From Micropruina glycogenica (GTDB lineage: Bacteria; Actinomycetota; Actinomycetes; Propionibacteriales; Propionibacteriaceae), in assembly GCF_039524395.1 (NCBI RefSeq), contig NZ_BAAAGO010000018.1: a DNA stretch of 64,000 nt. One strand, written 5' to 3'. Numbering within the stretch: the stretch's first letter is position 1; each line of letters starts with the position of its first letter. The translations under genes were made by a program, and so were the position numbers. Below, piece by piece: positions 26,856-34,572 of this stretch. The notes under the pieces are model-generated. The model was not told the DNA's origin. It did not search any database and was given only the letters and a program-made list of their open reading frames with translations.

Positions 26856-27646
26856 GGCCCCGGCTGATCGTCACCGATCTGGACGGCACCCTGCTGGACG
26901 CATCGGGGGCGGTGTCGGCGCTGAACCGGGCCGCCCTGCAACGGGCGCACGATCAGGGGGTTCCCGTGGTGGTGGCCACGGGGCGTCCGTCTCGCTGGCT
27001 GGGCGTGCTCGAGGGGCTGCCGGGCATTCACCCCGAAGTGGTGGTCAGCAACGGTGCCGGGCTGTTTCACCTGCACCTGCGCCGCCACACCGTGGTGCAC
27101 GGTCTCGACGCGTCGTTGGCGCTCGAGGTGGCCGATGATTTGCGGGCCGCGATTCCAGGCCTGGGTTTCGCCTTCGAGTGGGGCGAGCATTTCGGCTGCG
27201 AGCCGAGCGTGCGGCAGAGCGAAGGCGAGTGGCTGGTGGTGGCGCCGCTGGCCGAGTTGGCGCAGCGTGACGAGCCGGTGCTCAAACTGCTGGGTTTTCA
27301 CGACGAGCACGGCAGCGACGCGTTGGCAGAACGCGGCCGTGAGGTGATCGGCGAGCGGCTGACCCTGACTCATTCGCACATGGGTGAGTACGGACTGCTC
27401 GAAATCAGCGCCGCCGGGGTGACGAAGGCGTCCGCGCTGGCCGACGTGTGCCACCGGCTGGGTGTCGAGCCGGCAGACGTGGTGGCCTTCGGCGACATGC
27501 CCAACGACCTGCCGATGCTCACCTGGGCCGGGCGGGGTTACGCCGTCGCGCAGGGGCATCCGATGCTGCGGCAGGCGGGTCTGGCCACCACCGACGGCCC
27601 GCAGCCCGAGGCCGTTGGCCGCATGATCGAGGCGCTGCTGGCCTGA
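26852..27646 (+). CDS. HAD-superfamily hydrolase, Cof subfamily (IIB)
   Basis: 264 residues. HAD motif I VTDLDGTLLD (about 8-17), motif II ATGRP (about 46-50), Lys in GVTKASAL (about 193) and motif IV FGDMPNDLPML (about 214-224). Cof-type HAD enzymes dephosphorylate sugar phosphates or cofactors; the substrate is unknown. GTG 26852 overlaps the stop of the repeat-tailed membrane protein by 4 bp, so the two are probably co-translated. Confidence 0.93.
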   Translation: MRPRLIVTDLDGTLLDASGAVSALNRAALQRAHDQGVPVVVATGRPSRWLGVLEGLPGIHPEVVVSNGAGLFHLHLRRHTVVHGLDASLALEVADDLRAAIPGLGFAFEWGEHFGCEPSVRQSEGEWLVVAPLAELAQRDEPVLKLLGFHDEHGSDALAERGREVIGERLTLTHSHMGEYGLLEISAAGVTKASALADVCHRLGVEPADVVAFGDMPNDLPMLTWAGRGYAVAQGHPMLRQAGLATTDGPQPEAVGRMIEALLA

Positions 27647-27707
27647 CTCGATGACCATCGTCCGGGTTCGGTGGTTGCGAGCGGCTCAAAAGGGGTATCT
27701 TCCCGCC

Positions 27708-29054
27708 ATGCGGCTCGGGGGGCGGCGGCTTTGGCTGCGCATCGGTGCAGGGGTGATCGCCCTGGCGATGATCGCCGCACTCGGCGTCTACTGGTACCTG
27801 CGGCCCCTGCTGCGCACCGGCACCGGCTACGCCGCGCACAACGCCTGCGCGCTCGACACGATCGCCCGACGCACGCCGCTCACCGCCGACCTGCCGCCCA
27901 ACCCGCTGGTGCCGTACCTGCGGGTGAGCGTCGACTCGGGGGGCTACCAGGCAACGGTGCTCGGGGTTCTCGCAGGCCAGCACGCGTGGTCGGTGGACGG
28001 CTTCGGCTGCACGTTGGCCGTGAACCGGCCCTATCTGGGCAGCGCCACCCGCATCGACCAGATGGGCAACCGCATCGCCCGGCAGCCGGTGCCCTCGCCC
28101 GCGCCCGCCCTCGAAGCGGCCCTCGACAATGCGTTCGGCGCCGACCTCGACCAAGCCGGCCGCGACCAGTTGGGCACCAGGGCCGTGCTGGTGGTGTCGG
28201 ACGGCACCATCGTGGCCGAGCGGTACGCGCAGGGCTTCGACGCCGGCACGCCGCAACTGGGCTGGTCGATGAGCAAGAGCGTGACCAGCCTGCTGCTGGG
28301 CCGGCTGGTGCAGCAGGGCCTGGTGTCGCTCAGCGATGACCACCTGCGGCCGGAATGGACCGACGAGCGCGCGTCCATCACCATCGAGGATCTGCTGCGC
28401 ATGCGCAGCGGCCTGGCCTGGGACGAGACCTACGACCTGGGCACGCCGATCACCGAGATGCTGTACAACCAGGCCGACATGGCGAGCTTCGTCGCCGCCC
28501 AGAAGCTGGCCCACCCGGTGGGCACCGTGCAGCAGTACTCGTCCGGATCCACCACCCTGCTGTGCGCGGTGCTGAACGCGAAGCTCAAGCAGGGCGCCGA
28601 CCTGCCGCGCCAGCAGTTGCTGGCCCGGCTGGGCACCTCGTCGGCGATCTGGGAGGCCGACGCGGTGGGCACCCCGGTGTGCAGCTCGTACCTGTGGGCG
28701 ACCCCCCGCGACTGGGCGGCGATCGGGCAGTTCGCCTTGTCGGACGGGGTGTTGAACGGCAAGCGGCTGCTGCCCGAGGGCTGGATGAAGGCCACCACCA
28801 CCACCGAGCCGATCGCCACTCGTGAAGACCCCGACTACGCGGGCGGGTGGTGGACGAACCTCACCCCCGAGGGATCGCTGGTGTCGCCGGCGTTGCCGCG
28901 TGATACCTACTGGGCCAGCGGCCACGACGGGCAGAAGCTGTACGTGGTGCCGTCCGCGAAGCTCGTGGTGGTGCGGCTGGGCTTCTCGCCGTCGGCCGAC
29001 GACATTCGCACCGACGCCCTGGTGGCGGACGTGCTGAAGGCGCTCGGCAAGTAG
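27708..29054 (+). CDS. Membrane-anchored serine hydrolase, beta-lactamase/class C family
   Basis: 448 residues. N-terminal membrane anchor (about 5-28, LRIGAGVIALAMIAALGVYWYL). Catalytic elements: SMSK (S-x-x-K, about 186-189, in GWSMSKSVTSLLLG) and Tyr in VQQYSSGSTTLL (about 279-286); the C-terminal ASGHDGQKLYVVPS supplies the HDG-type KTG equivalent. Similar to 6-aminohexanoate-dimer hydrolase-type enzymes; more likely an esterase or peptidase than a drug-resistance beta-lactamase. ATG 27708 is chosen; AAGGGG lies about 12 bp upstream. It stands 61 bp after the HAD gene. Confidence 0.9.
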   Translation: MRLGGRRLWLRIGAGVIALAMIAALGVYWYLRPLLRTGTGYAAHNACALDTIARRTPLTADLPPNPLVPYLRVSVDSGGYQATVLGVLAGQHAWSVDGFGCTLAVNRPYLGSATRIDQMGNRIARQPVPSPAPALEAALDNAFGADLDQAGRDQLGTRAVLVVSDGTIVAERYAQGFDAGTPQLGWSMSKSVTSLLLGRLVQQGLVSLSDDHLRPEWTDERASITIEDLLRMRSGLAWDETYDLGTPITEMLYNQADMASFVAAQKLAHPVGTVQQYSSGSTTLLCAVLNAKLKQGADLPRQQLLARLGTSSAIWEADAVGTPVCSSYLWATPRDWAAIGQFALSDGVLNGKRLLPEGWMKATTTTEPIATREDPDYAGGWWTNLTPEGSLVSPALPRDTYWASGHDGQKLYVVPSAKLVVVRLGFSPSADDIRTDALVADVLKALGK

Positions 29055-29105
29055 CGGATCCGTCGGTCGAGCTTGTCGGGGTCGCGTCCGGAGCGTATGA
29101 GATCC

Positions 29106-29132
29106 CGTCATCCCGGCGGACGCCGGGATCTC
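29106..29132. repeat. Dispersed palindromic element after the serine hydrolase gene
   Basis: CGTCATCCCGGCGGACGCCG then GGATCTC, a good copy 52 bp after the stop, with a decayed half copy (GAGATCCCGT) immediately before. A GGTCGAG-type element precedes it at 29065-29083. Confidence 0.85.
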
Positions 29133-29199
29133 AGAAGGTGTGCGTTGCACCGGCATCGTTCCCATGGAACTCGTGTCGTCTCCCATGATTGGGCGCGCG

Positions 29200-29363
29200 G
29201 GGTTACGCTGGTGCCCGTCCTGGAGTTCTGGGGGTTCTGATGAGCACACTCCCGCGCCATTGCGCAGAGCGTCCGCTCGTCGGCGTGCAGATAGTGACCG
29301 AGGCCCCGCTACCAGTCGAAGGTGATGGCACCGTCCCGCGCTCGCGCGGGGCGGGTTTTTTTT
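29200..29363 (+). ncRNA. Candidate structured RNA or attenuated leader upstream of HNH gene
   Basis: A roughly 160-nt stretch ending in the best intrinsic terminator of the window. It begins near a -10-like TACGCT (about 29203) and contains several pairing segments, for example GGTGCC (29207) with GGCACC (29326). A 5' ATG at 29240 has GGGGG before it, so a leader peptide is possible. The HNH start is only 44 bp past the terminator, so this could be a riboswitch-like attenuator or an independent sRNA. No known class recognised; boundaries are approximate. Confidence 0.45.
29333..29363 (+). terminator. Intrinsic terminator before HNH gene
   Basis: Stem CCCGCG-CTCG-CGCGGG (29335-29350), then GCGGG and eight consecutive T (29356-29363). 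Such a T run is rare in this GC-rich sequence. It points to the plus strand and lies upstream, not downstream, of the nearest plus-strand gene start. Confidence 0.85.
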
Positions 29364-29406
29364 GCCCGCGACGTGCCCACGCCGCTGACCGGACGGGAGT
29401 ACCTGC

Positions 29407-29874
29407 ATGGCCGTGCTGATTCTGAACACCGATGACACCGCGCTGCACACCGTGTCGCTGCAGCACGCCATCGGCATGCTGGTGCGCAAGGTCGCCGTGG
29501 TCGAGGCCGCGCACCCCGAACTGGTGTTCGGCTCGTTTCCGCAACCAGAGGTGCTGCGCTTGGTGCGGTACGTGAAGACGACCTTCCTTTACAGCCGGGT
29601 GCCGGGGTGGACCAAGCGCGGCGTACTCAAGCGCGATCGGCATACCTGCGGCTACTGCGGTGAGCGGGCCGCCACGGTCGACCACATACTGCCGATCAGC
29701 CGAGGTGGCCGTAACACCTGGACCAATACCGTCGCCGCTTGCCACGGCTGCAACGCGCGCAAGGCCAACCACACACCGTCCGAGGCGGGTATGCCGCTGC
29801 GGCAAAAACCGTTCGCGCCCAGCCGTTCGCAGTTGATGGTGCCGGAGCGGCTGACCGAGGAACGCGCCGCGTAG
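29407..29874 (+). CDS. HNH endonuclease family protein
   Basis: 155 residues. The HNH/zinc region is CGYCGERAATVDHILP (about 80-95), then RGGRNTWTNTVAACHGCNARK, giving two CxxC pairs and the DH...N...H/N catalytic set. The N-terminal about 75 residues (AVLILNTDDTALHTVSLQHAIGMLVRKVAVVE) form the conserved actinobacterial front part of this family. It is a chromosomal single gene, not tied to a mobile element here; the role is not established. ATG 29407 follows GGGAG (9 bp). An upstream terminator suggests attenuated expression. Confidence 0.9.
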   Translation: MAVLILNTDDTALHTVSLQHAIGMLVRKVAVVEAAHPELVFGSFPQPEVLRLVRYVKTTFLYSRVPGWTKRGVLKRDRHTCGYCGERAATVDHILPISRGGRNTWTNTVAACHGCNARKANHTPSEAGMPLRQKPFAPSRSQLMVPERLTEERAA

Positions 29875-29911
29875 GCAGCGCTGGTCGAGCGTATCGAGAC
29901 CCTCTGACCGA

Positions 29912-30165
29912 TAATGGGGACGGTTCCGATTCCCGTTCACCAGGTGGCGCCCCATTGCTTGGTGGGTAATGGGGACGGTTCCGATTCCCATTCAGGAACT
30001 GCTTGAAACCGCTTGTCAGCGCAGTTGCATGGGTCGTGAACGGTAATCGGAACCGTCCCCAGTACCGTTCAGCAGCGTCGTGTGAACGGTAATCGGAACC
30101 GTCCCCAATACCGTTCAGCAGCGTCGTGTGAACGGTAATCGGAACCGCCCCGATACCGGTTAGGG
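29912..30165. repeat. GGGGACGGTTCCGATT repeat array (two inverted plus three tandem copies)
   Basis: In the HNH/metW convergent gap: copies AATGGGGACGGTTCCGATTC at 29912-29940 and 29967-29994, then three reverse-complement copies (GAACGGTAATCGGAACCGTC) starting at 30038, 30084 and 30130, an exact 46-bp period. Copies in opposite orientation could pair over about 28 bp. The core GGGGACGGTTC is shared with the hairpin at 34353-34432. The last copy carries substitutions and runs into the metW 3' end. Confidence 0.9.
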
Positions 30166-30756
30166 GCAGCTGAGCACGTAGACCGCGGCACCGGCTCGAA
30201 GGTTGGCCGCGCGAAAGCCCTTGCCGAGCGGTTCGCCCGTCAGCGACAGGTTGATGCGCTGTTCGATCACCAAGCCCAGGGTGGCGAACAGGTCCTCCAG
30301 GTCGACCAGCGTGGTGAAGCGCAGGTTCGGGGTGTCGTACCAGCTGTAGGGCAGCTCGCGTGACATCGGCATGCGGCCGCGCAACAGCATCAACCGGTGC
30401 TGCAGCAGGCCGAAGTTGGGCACCGAGACGATCAGCCGGCCCGCGATGCGGGCCATCTGGGTGAGCACCTCATCGGGCAGCCGCAGGGTCTGAATCGTGC
30501 GCGACAGCACGACGGTGTCGTAGGAGCCGGTGGCGAACAGCGACAGGTCGGCGTCGACGTCGAGTTCCATCACGGGTACGCCGGAGACGATGGCGGCCAG
30601 CACCTTCTCGGGGTCGATCTCGACGCCAGTGCCCGTGCAGTCGTGATCGTTGATCAGGTGTTGCAGCAGGCTGCCGTCGCCGCAGCCGAGGTCGAGCACG
30701 CGGGACGCGTGGGGGATCTGCTGGGCGATCAGGTTCAGGTCGGCGCGCAGGGTCAT
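30160..30756 (-). CDS. metW: MetW, methionine biosynthesis methyltransferase-like protein
   Basis: 198 residues, SAM-dependent methyltransferase fold: VLDLGCGDGSLLQHL (motif I, about 19-33), VEIDPEK (motif II), and the MetW hallmarks VLSRTIQTL, ISVPNFG, and LPYSWYDTPNLRFTT. MetW works with MetX homoserine acyltransferases. It overlaps metX by 4 bp (ATGA) and ends the metY-metX-metW operon. Its last codons abut the GGGGACGGTTC repeat array. Confidence 0.95.
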   Translation of the reverse strand: MTLRADLNLIAQQIPHASRVLDLGCGDGSLLQHLINDHDCTGTGVEIDPEKVLAAIVSGVPVMELDVDADLSLFATGSYDTVVLSRTIQTLRLPDEVLTQMARIAGRLIVSVPNFGLLQHRLMLLRGRMPMSRELPYSWYDTPNLRFTTLVDLEDLFATLGLVIEQRINLSLTGEPLGKGFRAANLRAGAAVYVLSCP

Positions 30757-31892
30757 CGCAGCCCCTCACGCAGCGACCTGTCGAACCACGCCCGCAGGGT
30801 GTCGTGGTAGCGCTGCAACGGCAGCAGAAACGAGTCGTGCCCCCAACTGGACGGTATATCGCGAAACGTCACCGGCTGGGCGGCGTTCTGCAGGTGCTTC
30901 ACGATGCGCCGTGAGTGCTCGGTGCTGAACCGCCAGTCGGTGTCGAACGACATGACCAGAAAGTTCACCGGACACGCCTCGACCAGCGCGGTGGCGTCCG
31001 AGCGGTTGAACGGGTCGAAGTAGTCCATCACCCGCGACAGATACAGGTACGACAGGGCGTCGAACCGGTCCAGAAACACCCGGCCCTGGTAGTCGAGGTA
31101 GCTCTCGACGGCGAAGTCGATGCCGAACCCGGGCTTGTCGCGCTCGGGGTGCGGGTTGCGACCGAACTTCTCTGAAAACGCGTCCTCGCTCAAATAGGTG
31201 ATGTGGGCCATCATGCGCGCCGTGCGCAGCCCCAGCCGCGGCACGACTCCCTGTTCGGCGTAGCGACCGTCGTGAAAATCCGGGTCGTCCATGATCGCCC
31301 GGCGGGCCACCGCCGAGAAGGCGATGTTCTGCGCGGTCAGCCGTGACGACGCCGCCACGATGGCCGCGTTGGTGACCTGCTCGGGGTACGTCAGTGCCCA
31401 CTGCAGCACCTGCATGCCGCCCAGCGAGCCGCCGAGGGCCGCCAGCAGGCGCTCGATGCCGAGGTGTGCCAACAACTGCCGGTGCACGGTGACGAAGTCG
31501 GCCATGTCGAGCAACGGAAACCCGAGCCCGTACGCACGTCCCGTGGCCTGGTCTATGGTGGCGGGCCCCGTGGTGCCCTGGCAGCCGCCGAGCAGGTTCG
31601 CGCTGATCACGAAGAACCGGTCGGTGTCGAGCGGCTTGCCGGGGCCGATCAGGTTGTCCCACCAACCCGGACGCTTCGCCCCCGCGTGCAGCCCGGCGGC
31701 GTGCGCGTCGCCGGTGAGGGCGTGGCAGATGAACACCGCGTTGTCTTTCGCGGCCGACAACGTGCCGTAGGTCTCGTAGGCGACGTCGACCGGCCCGAGC
31801 GTTTCACCGTTGGCCAGCCGCAAGGGCTCATCAACGGTGAACAGCCGGGCGATCTCGGTCTGCACCAGACCGACCGAACCGGGGAGGGTCAT
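30753..31892 (-). CDS. metX: Homoserine O-acetyltransferase
   Basis: Acetylates homoserine with acetyl-CoA, the committed step to methionine. 379 residues, alpha/beta hydrolase fold: nucleophile elbow GGSLGGMQVLQWA (Ser near 159), Asp in SFDTDWRFS (about 317) and His in SSWGHDSFLLP (about 350). QGTTGPATIDQ and the lid are typical. It starts 5 bp after metY and overlaps metW, so the three form an operon making homocysteine from homoserine and sulfide. ATG 31892 is used; succinyl specificity cannot be excluded from sequence alone. Confidence 0.96.
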   Translation of the reverse strand: MTLPGSVGLVQTEIARLFTVDEPLRLANGETLGPVDVAYETYGTLSAAKDNAVFICHALTGDAHAAGLHAGAKRPGWWDNLIGPGKPLDTDRFFVISANLLGGCQGTTGPATIDQATGRAYGLGFPLLDMADFVTVHRQLLAHLGIERLLAALGGSLGGMQVLQWALTYPEQVTNAAIVAASSRLTAQNIAFSAVARRAIMDDPDFHDGRYAEQGVVPRLGLRTARMMAHITYLSEDAFSEKFGRNPHPERDKPGFGIDFAVESYLDYQGRVFLDRFDALSYLYLSRVMDYFDPFNRSDATALVEACPVNFLVMSFDTDWRFSTEHSRRIVKHLQNAAQPVTFRDIPSSWGHDSFLLPLQRYHDTLRAWFDRSLREGLR

Positions 31893-31897
31893 CGGGC

Positions 31898-33178
31898 TCA
31901 GAACTGCGCGAGCGCCTGGTCGAGATCGGCGATCAGGTCGTCCACGTTCTCGATGCCGACGCTCAGCCGCACCATCTCGGGCGCCACGCCCGCGGCCTTG
32001 AGTTCGTCTTCGGTGAGCTGGCTGTGGGTGGTCGATGCGTTGTGAATCACCAGCGACTTCGCGTCGCCGATGTTGGCAAGGTGGCTGAACAGCTGCAACG
32101 ACTCCACCAGTTTCGAGCCGCCCTCGCGGCCCGCCTTGAGCCCGAACGACACGATGCCGGACGCCCCCTTGGGCAGGATGCGTTGCGCGACCTCATGCCA
32201 CTGCGACGACTCCAAGCCCGGGTAGTTCACCCACGCCACGGCCGGGTGCTGCTCAAGGTACGTCGCCACGGCCAGGGCGTTGCTGCTGTGCCGCTCCATG
32301 CGCAGGTGCAGAGTTTCAAGCCCCTGCAGAAACAGCCAACTGTTCATCGGCGTCACCGCGGCACCGGTGTTACGCAGCAGCACCGTACGCGCCCTGATGA
32401 TGTAGGCGAGGTTGCCGACCGCCTCGGTCCAGACCACCTCGTGGTAGGCGTGATCGGGGCTGGTCAGGCCCGGGAACCGCTCGGCGTGGGCCGCCCAGTC
32501 GAAGTTGCCCGAGTCGACGATCACGCCGCCGATGCTCGTGCCGTGGCCGCCGATGTACTTGGTGGCCGAATGGACGGCCACGTCGACACCGTGGTCGAAC
32601 ACCCGGCACAGGTAGGGCGTCGGCACCGTGTTGTCGACGATGAACGGCAGGCCGAGATCATGGGCGGCGGCCGACCAGGCGTCCAGATCGACCACGTTGA
32701 CCAGCGGGTTGCCGATCGTCTCGCCGAACACCAGCTTGGTCTTGTCGTCCACGTGCTGGGCGAGCTCGTCGGGCTTCTCGGGGTCGACGAAGCGCACCTC
32801 GATGCCGAACTGCGGCAGGGTGTGCGCGAACAGCGCGTAGGTGCCGCCGTACAGGGTCGACAGGGCGACGATGTTGTCGCCGGAGTAGGTGAGGTTGAGC
32901 ACCGCATAGGTGATCGCCGCCGCGCCCGAACTGGTCGCCAGCGCACCGACGCCGCCTTCGAGTGCCGCCATGCGGGTCTCGAACACGTTCTGGGTGGGGT
33001 TCATGATGCGGGTGTAGATGTTGCCCGGCACCTTCAGCGCGAACAGGTCGGCGGCGTGCTGGGTGTCGTCGAACACGTATGAGGTGGTCTGGTAGATCGG
33101 CACCGCACGGGCGTTGGTCGCCGAGTCGGCGTCTTCATGCCCCGCGTGTACGGCCAGGGTTTCGGGCTGGTAGGTCAT
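31898..33178 (-). CDS. metY: O-acetylhomoserine sulfhydrylase
   Basis: PLP enzyme forming homocysteine from O-acetylhomoserine and sulfide. 426 residues, Cys/Met metabolism fold: Lys of the internal aldimine in VHSATKYIGGHGTSIGG (about 208), start TLAVHAGHEDADSATNARAVPIYQTTSYVF, and SLVIHNASTTHSQLTEDE at the C-terminus. First gene of metY-metX-metW. Only 67 bp separate it from thpR on the same strand; I looked for a SAM-IV-type riboswitch and saw none, so control is probably by a repressor or promoter nearby. Confidence 0.96.
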   Translation of the reverse strand: MTYQPETLAVHAGHEDADSATNARAVPIYQTTSYVFDDTQHAADLFALKVPGNIYTRIMNPTQNVFETRMAALEGGVGALATSSGAAAITYAVLNLTYSGDNIVALSTLYGGTYALFAHTLPQFGIEVRFVDPEKPDELAQHVDDKTKLVFGETIGNPLVNVVDLDAWSAAAHDLGLPFIVDNTVPTPYLCRVFDHGVDVAVHSATKYIGGHGTSIGGVIVDSGNFDWAAHAERFPGLTSPDHAYHEVVWTEAVGNLAYIIRARTVLLRNTGAAVTPMNSWLFLQGLETLHLRMERHSSNALAVATYLEQHPAVAWVNYPGLESSQWHEVAQRILPKGASGIVSFGLKAGREGGSKLVESLQLFSHLANIGDAKSLVIHNASTTHSQLTEDELKAAGVAPEMVRLSVGIENVDDLIADLDQALAQF

Positions 33179-33200
33179 GAAGAATCGCTCACCTTCGTCG

Positions 33201-33226
33201 CAATTGGCCCGTTCAGCCTAATGGGC
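33201..33226 (-). promoter_or_regulatory. Hairpin with -10-like core upstream of metY
   Basis: On the minus strand GGCCC-ATTAGGCTGAAC-GGGCC forms a 5-bp stem with a 12-base loop. The loop carries TAGGCT, a plausible -10 hexamer about 30 bp from the metY ATG. It may be the promoter/operator of the met operon or a partial terminator of thpR. Confidence 0.35.
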
Positions 33227-33245
33227 CAGTGCTGGCGCGCTCGGC

Positions 33246-33812
33246 TCAATCGGTGCGTGGACGGCCGTCGAGCCCCACGCTCTGCAACACCCGGTAGTCG
33301 GGGCCGCTGCGATGCAGTTCGGAGCGCATCAGCACGAAGCCGGCCACCTCGAAGCTGAGTCGCGGAAAGCTGCTCACCACGGTCAGCCAGCGGGTCAGCG
33401 GGGCCGGCCGCCGGGTGCGCGCCAAAGTCAGGTGCGGCACGTGTTTGGCGTTGTCCGCCGGCACACCGACGCGGTCGGCGGCGGTGCGCACGCGGCGGCT
33501 CAGGGCGCCCAGTTCGTCCGAGCCGTCGGTGACGCCCTGGTACAGCACCCGCGCCTTGGACGGGTTGGGAAAGGTGCCGGCGCCGTCCAGAGTGAGGGTG
33601 AAGGGCGTTCCGTGGACGTTGCCGAGTGCCTGCTGCAGAGGCTCGAGGCGGTCGTCGGTGACGTCGCCGAAGAACCCCAGCGTGAGGTGCCAGTGGTGGC
33701 GTCCCGCCCAGCGCAGGTTCGGGTCGGCGTCGCGACGGGGCTCGACGCAGGCGTCCAGGGCGTCCAGTACGGCAGGGGGCGGCACGACGGCGGCGAACAG
33801 GCGCATGGTCAT
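33246..33812 (-). CDS. thpR: RNA 2',3'-cyclic phosphodiesterase (2'-5' RNA ligase family)
   Basis: 188 residues. Both HxT catalytic motifs are visible: HWHLTLGFFGDV (about 46) and HVPHLTLARTRRP (about 132). Family members open 2',3'-cyclic phosphates on RNA ends. ATG 33812 (MTMRLFAAVVPP); ATG 33806 is also possible. The frame extends far upstream but that part has no similarity. It is divergent from the YqeY-like gene (75 bp between starts). Confidence 0.9.
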   Translation of the reverse strand: MTMRLFAAVVPPPAVLDALDACVEPRRDADPNLRWAGRHHWHLTLGFFGDVTDDRLEPLQQALGNVHGTPFTLTLDGAGTFPNPSKARVLYQGVTDGSDELGALSRRVRTAADRVGVPADNAKHVPHLTLARTRRPAPLTRWLTVVSSFPRLSFEVAGFVLMRSELHRSGPDYRVLQSVGLDGRPRTD

Positions 33813-33887
33813 CGCTTCGCAGCCTACGGCAGGGGCCCCGACGCGCAGGTGCGACAATGGAGCGTTACCCGAAAGGACGCACATCAC

Positions 33888-34355
33888 ATGGCTGCGATCA
33901 AGACCCGCCTCAAGACCGACCTGGTGGCGGCGCTGAAGGCACACGACGAGGCCCGCAAGTCGACCGTACGCATGGCGCTGGCCGCCATCGCCAACGAAGA
34001 GGTCGCCGGCAAGGCGGCCCGCGAGTTGAGCGACACCGAAGAGCAGACGGTGCTGGCCCGTGAGGTGAGCAAGCGTAAGGACTCGGCCGAGGCCTACACC
34101 AGCGGCAACAGGCCCGAACTGGCCGAGAAAGAGCTGGCCGAGGCCGCGATTCTGGCCGAATACCTGCCGCAGCAACTCACCGAGGCCGAGATCGCGGCGA
34201 TCGTCGACGAAGAGGTGGCGGCGGTGACCGCGACGCTCGGCGACAAGCCGTCGATGAAGCAGATGGGTCTGGTGATGAAGGCGGTCACGCCACGCATCGC
34301 CGGCCGCGGCGACGGCAAGGTGGCCGCCGGGTTGGTGCGTGCCGCCCTGGCCTGA
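33888..34355 (+). CDS. GatB/YqeY domain protein
   Basis: 155 residues, the standalone YqeY form: IKTRLKTDLVAALKAHDEARKSTVRMALAAI, EVSKRKDSAEAYTSGNRPELAEKE, AILAEYLPQQLTEAEI and a C-terminal GDGKVAAGLVRAALA. The fold resembles the tRNA-binding tail of GatB; a role in tRNA handling is proposed but unproven. ATG 33888 with GAAAGGA about 10 bp upstream. The stop codon lies inside the first copy of the 24-bp repeat at 34353. Confidence 0.94.
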   Translation: MAAIKTRLKTDLVAALKAHDEARKSTVRMALAAIANEEVAGKAARELSDTEEQTVLAREVSKRKDSAEAYTSGNRPELAEKELAEAAILAEYLPQQLTEAEIAAIVDEEVAAVTATLGDKPSMKQMGLVMKAVTPRIAGRGDGKVAAGLVRAALA

Positions 34356-34432
34356 GCCAAAAGGAGAACCGTCCCCTGAGCCAAAAGGAGAACCGTCCCT
34401 GGCGTTCAGGGGACGGTTCTCCTTTTGGCTCA
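34353..34432. repeat. 24-bp repeat: two direct copies and one inverted, forming a long hairpin
   Basis: Direct copies start at 34353 and 34377 (TGAGCCAAAAGGAGAACCGT then CCCC); the exact reverse complement occupies 34409-34432. The second copy and the inverted one pair over 23 bp around a 9-base loop. The YqeY stop (TGA) is the first three bases of copy 1. The shared GGGGACGGTTC core links it to the array at 29.9 kb. It could act as terminator for the YqeY gene. Confidence 0.93.
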
Positions 34433-34572
34433 CCCCGCGGCGCGAGCAGCCGTGCCGGGACGACGCGACGCTAGAGGTGAGGTTGAGGGTGAGCGAGTCG
34501 TGCCCTGAACGATCGCGGAGCCGCGTTAGCCTCTGATTCGGGCCGGCGCGGCCCGGGCTCAGGGGGCGAACG

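Noticed and set aside
26582..27658. Minus-strand frame with acidic GDGEPDCG repeats
   Set aside because: Antisense reading of the SPQSGSP repeat and the HAD gene; the plus strand has clear HAD motifs and start/stop coupling.
27708..29054. Antibiotic-resistance beta-lactamase
   Set aside because: SxxK and Tyr motifs are shared with esterases and dimer hydrolases, and the membrane anchor and overall layout fit those better.
29200..29406. HEARO/omega-type RNA because of the adjacent HNH gene
   Set aside because: The HNH protein is a short 155-residue actinobacterial type without RuvC or IscB features, and the expected HEARO structure was not seen.
29920..29940. tRNA T-loop-like string GGTTCCGATTCCC
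   Set aside because: No acceptor, D or anticodon arms around it; it belongs to the repeat family.
29912..30165. Regularly spaced repeats as a CRISPR array
   Set aside because: Only three tandem copies with the interval also repeated, inverted copies present, and no cas genes.
33179..33245. SAM riboswitch upstream of metY
   Set aside because: Only 67 bp are available and no SAM-I, II or IV core could be drawn; just a small hairpin.
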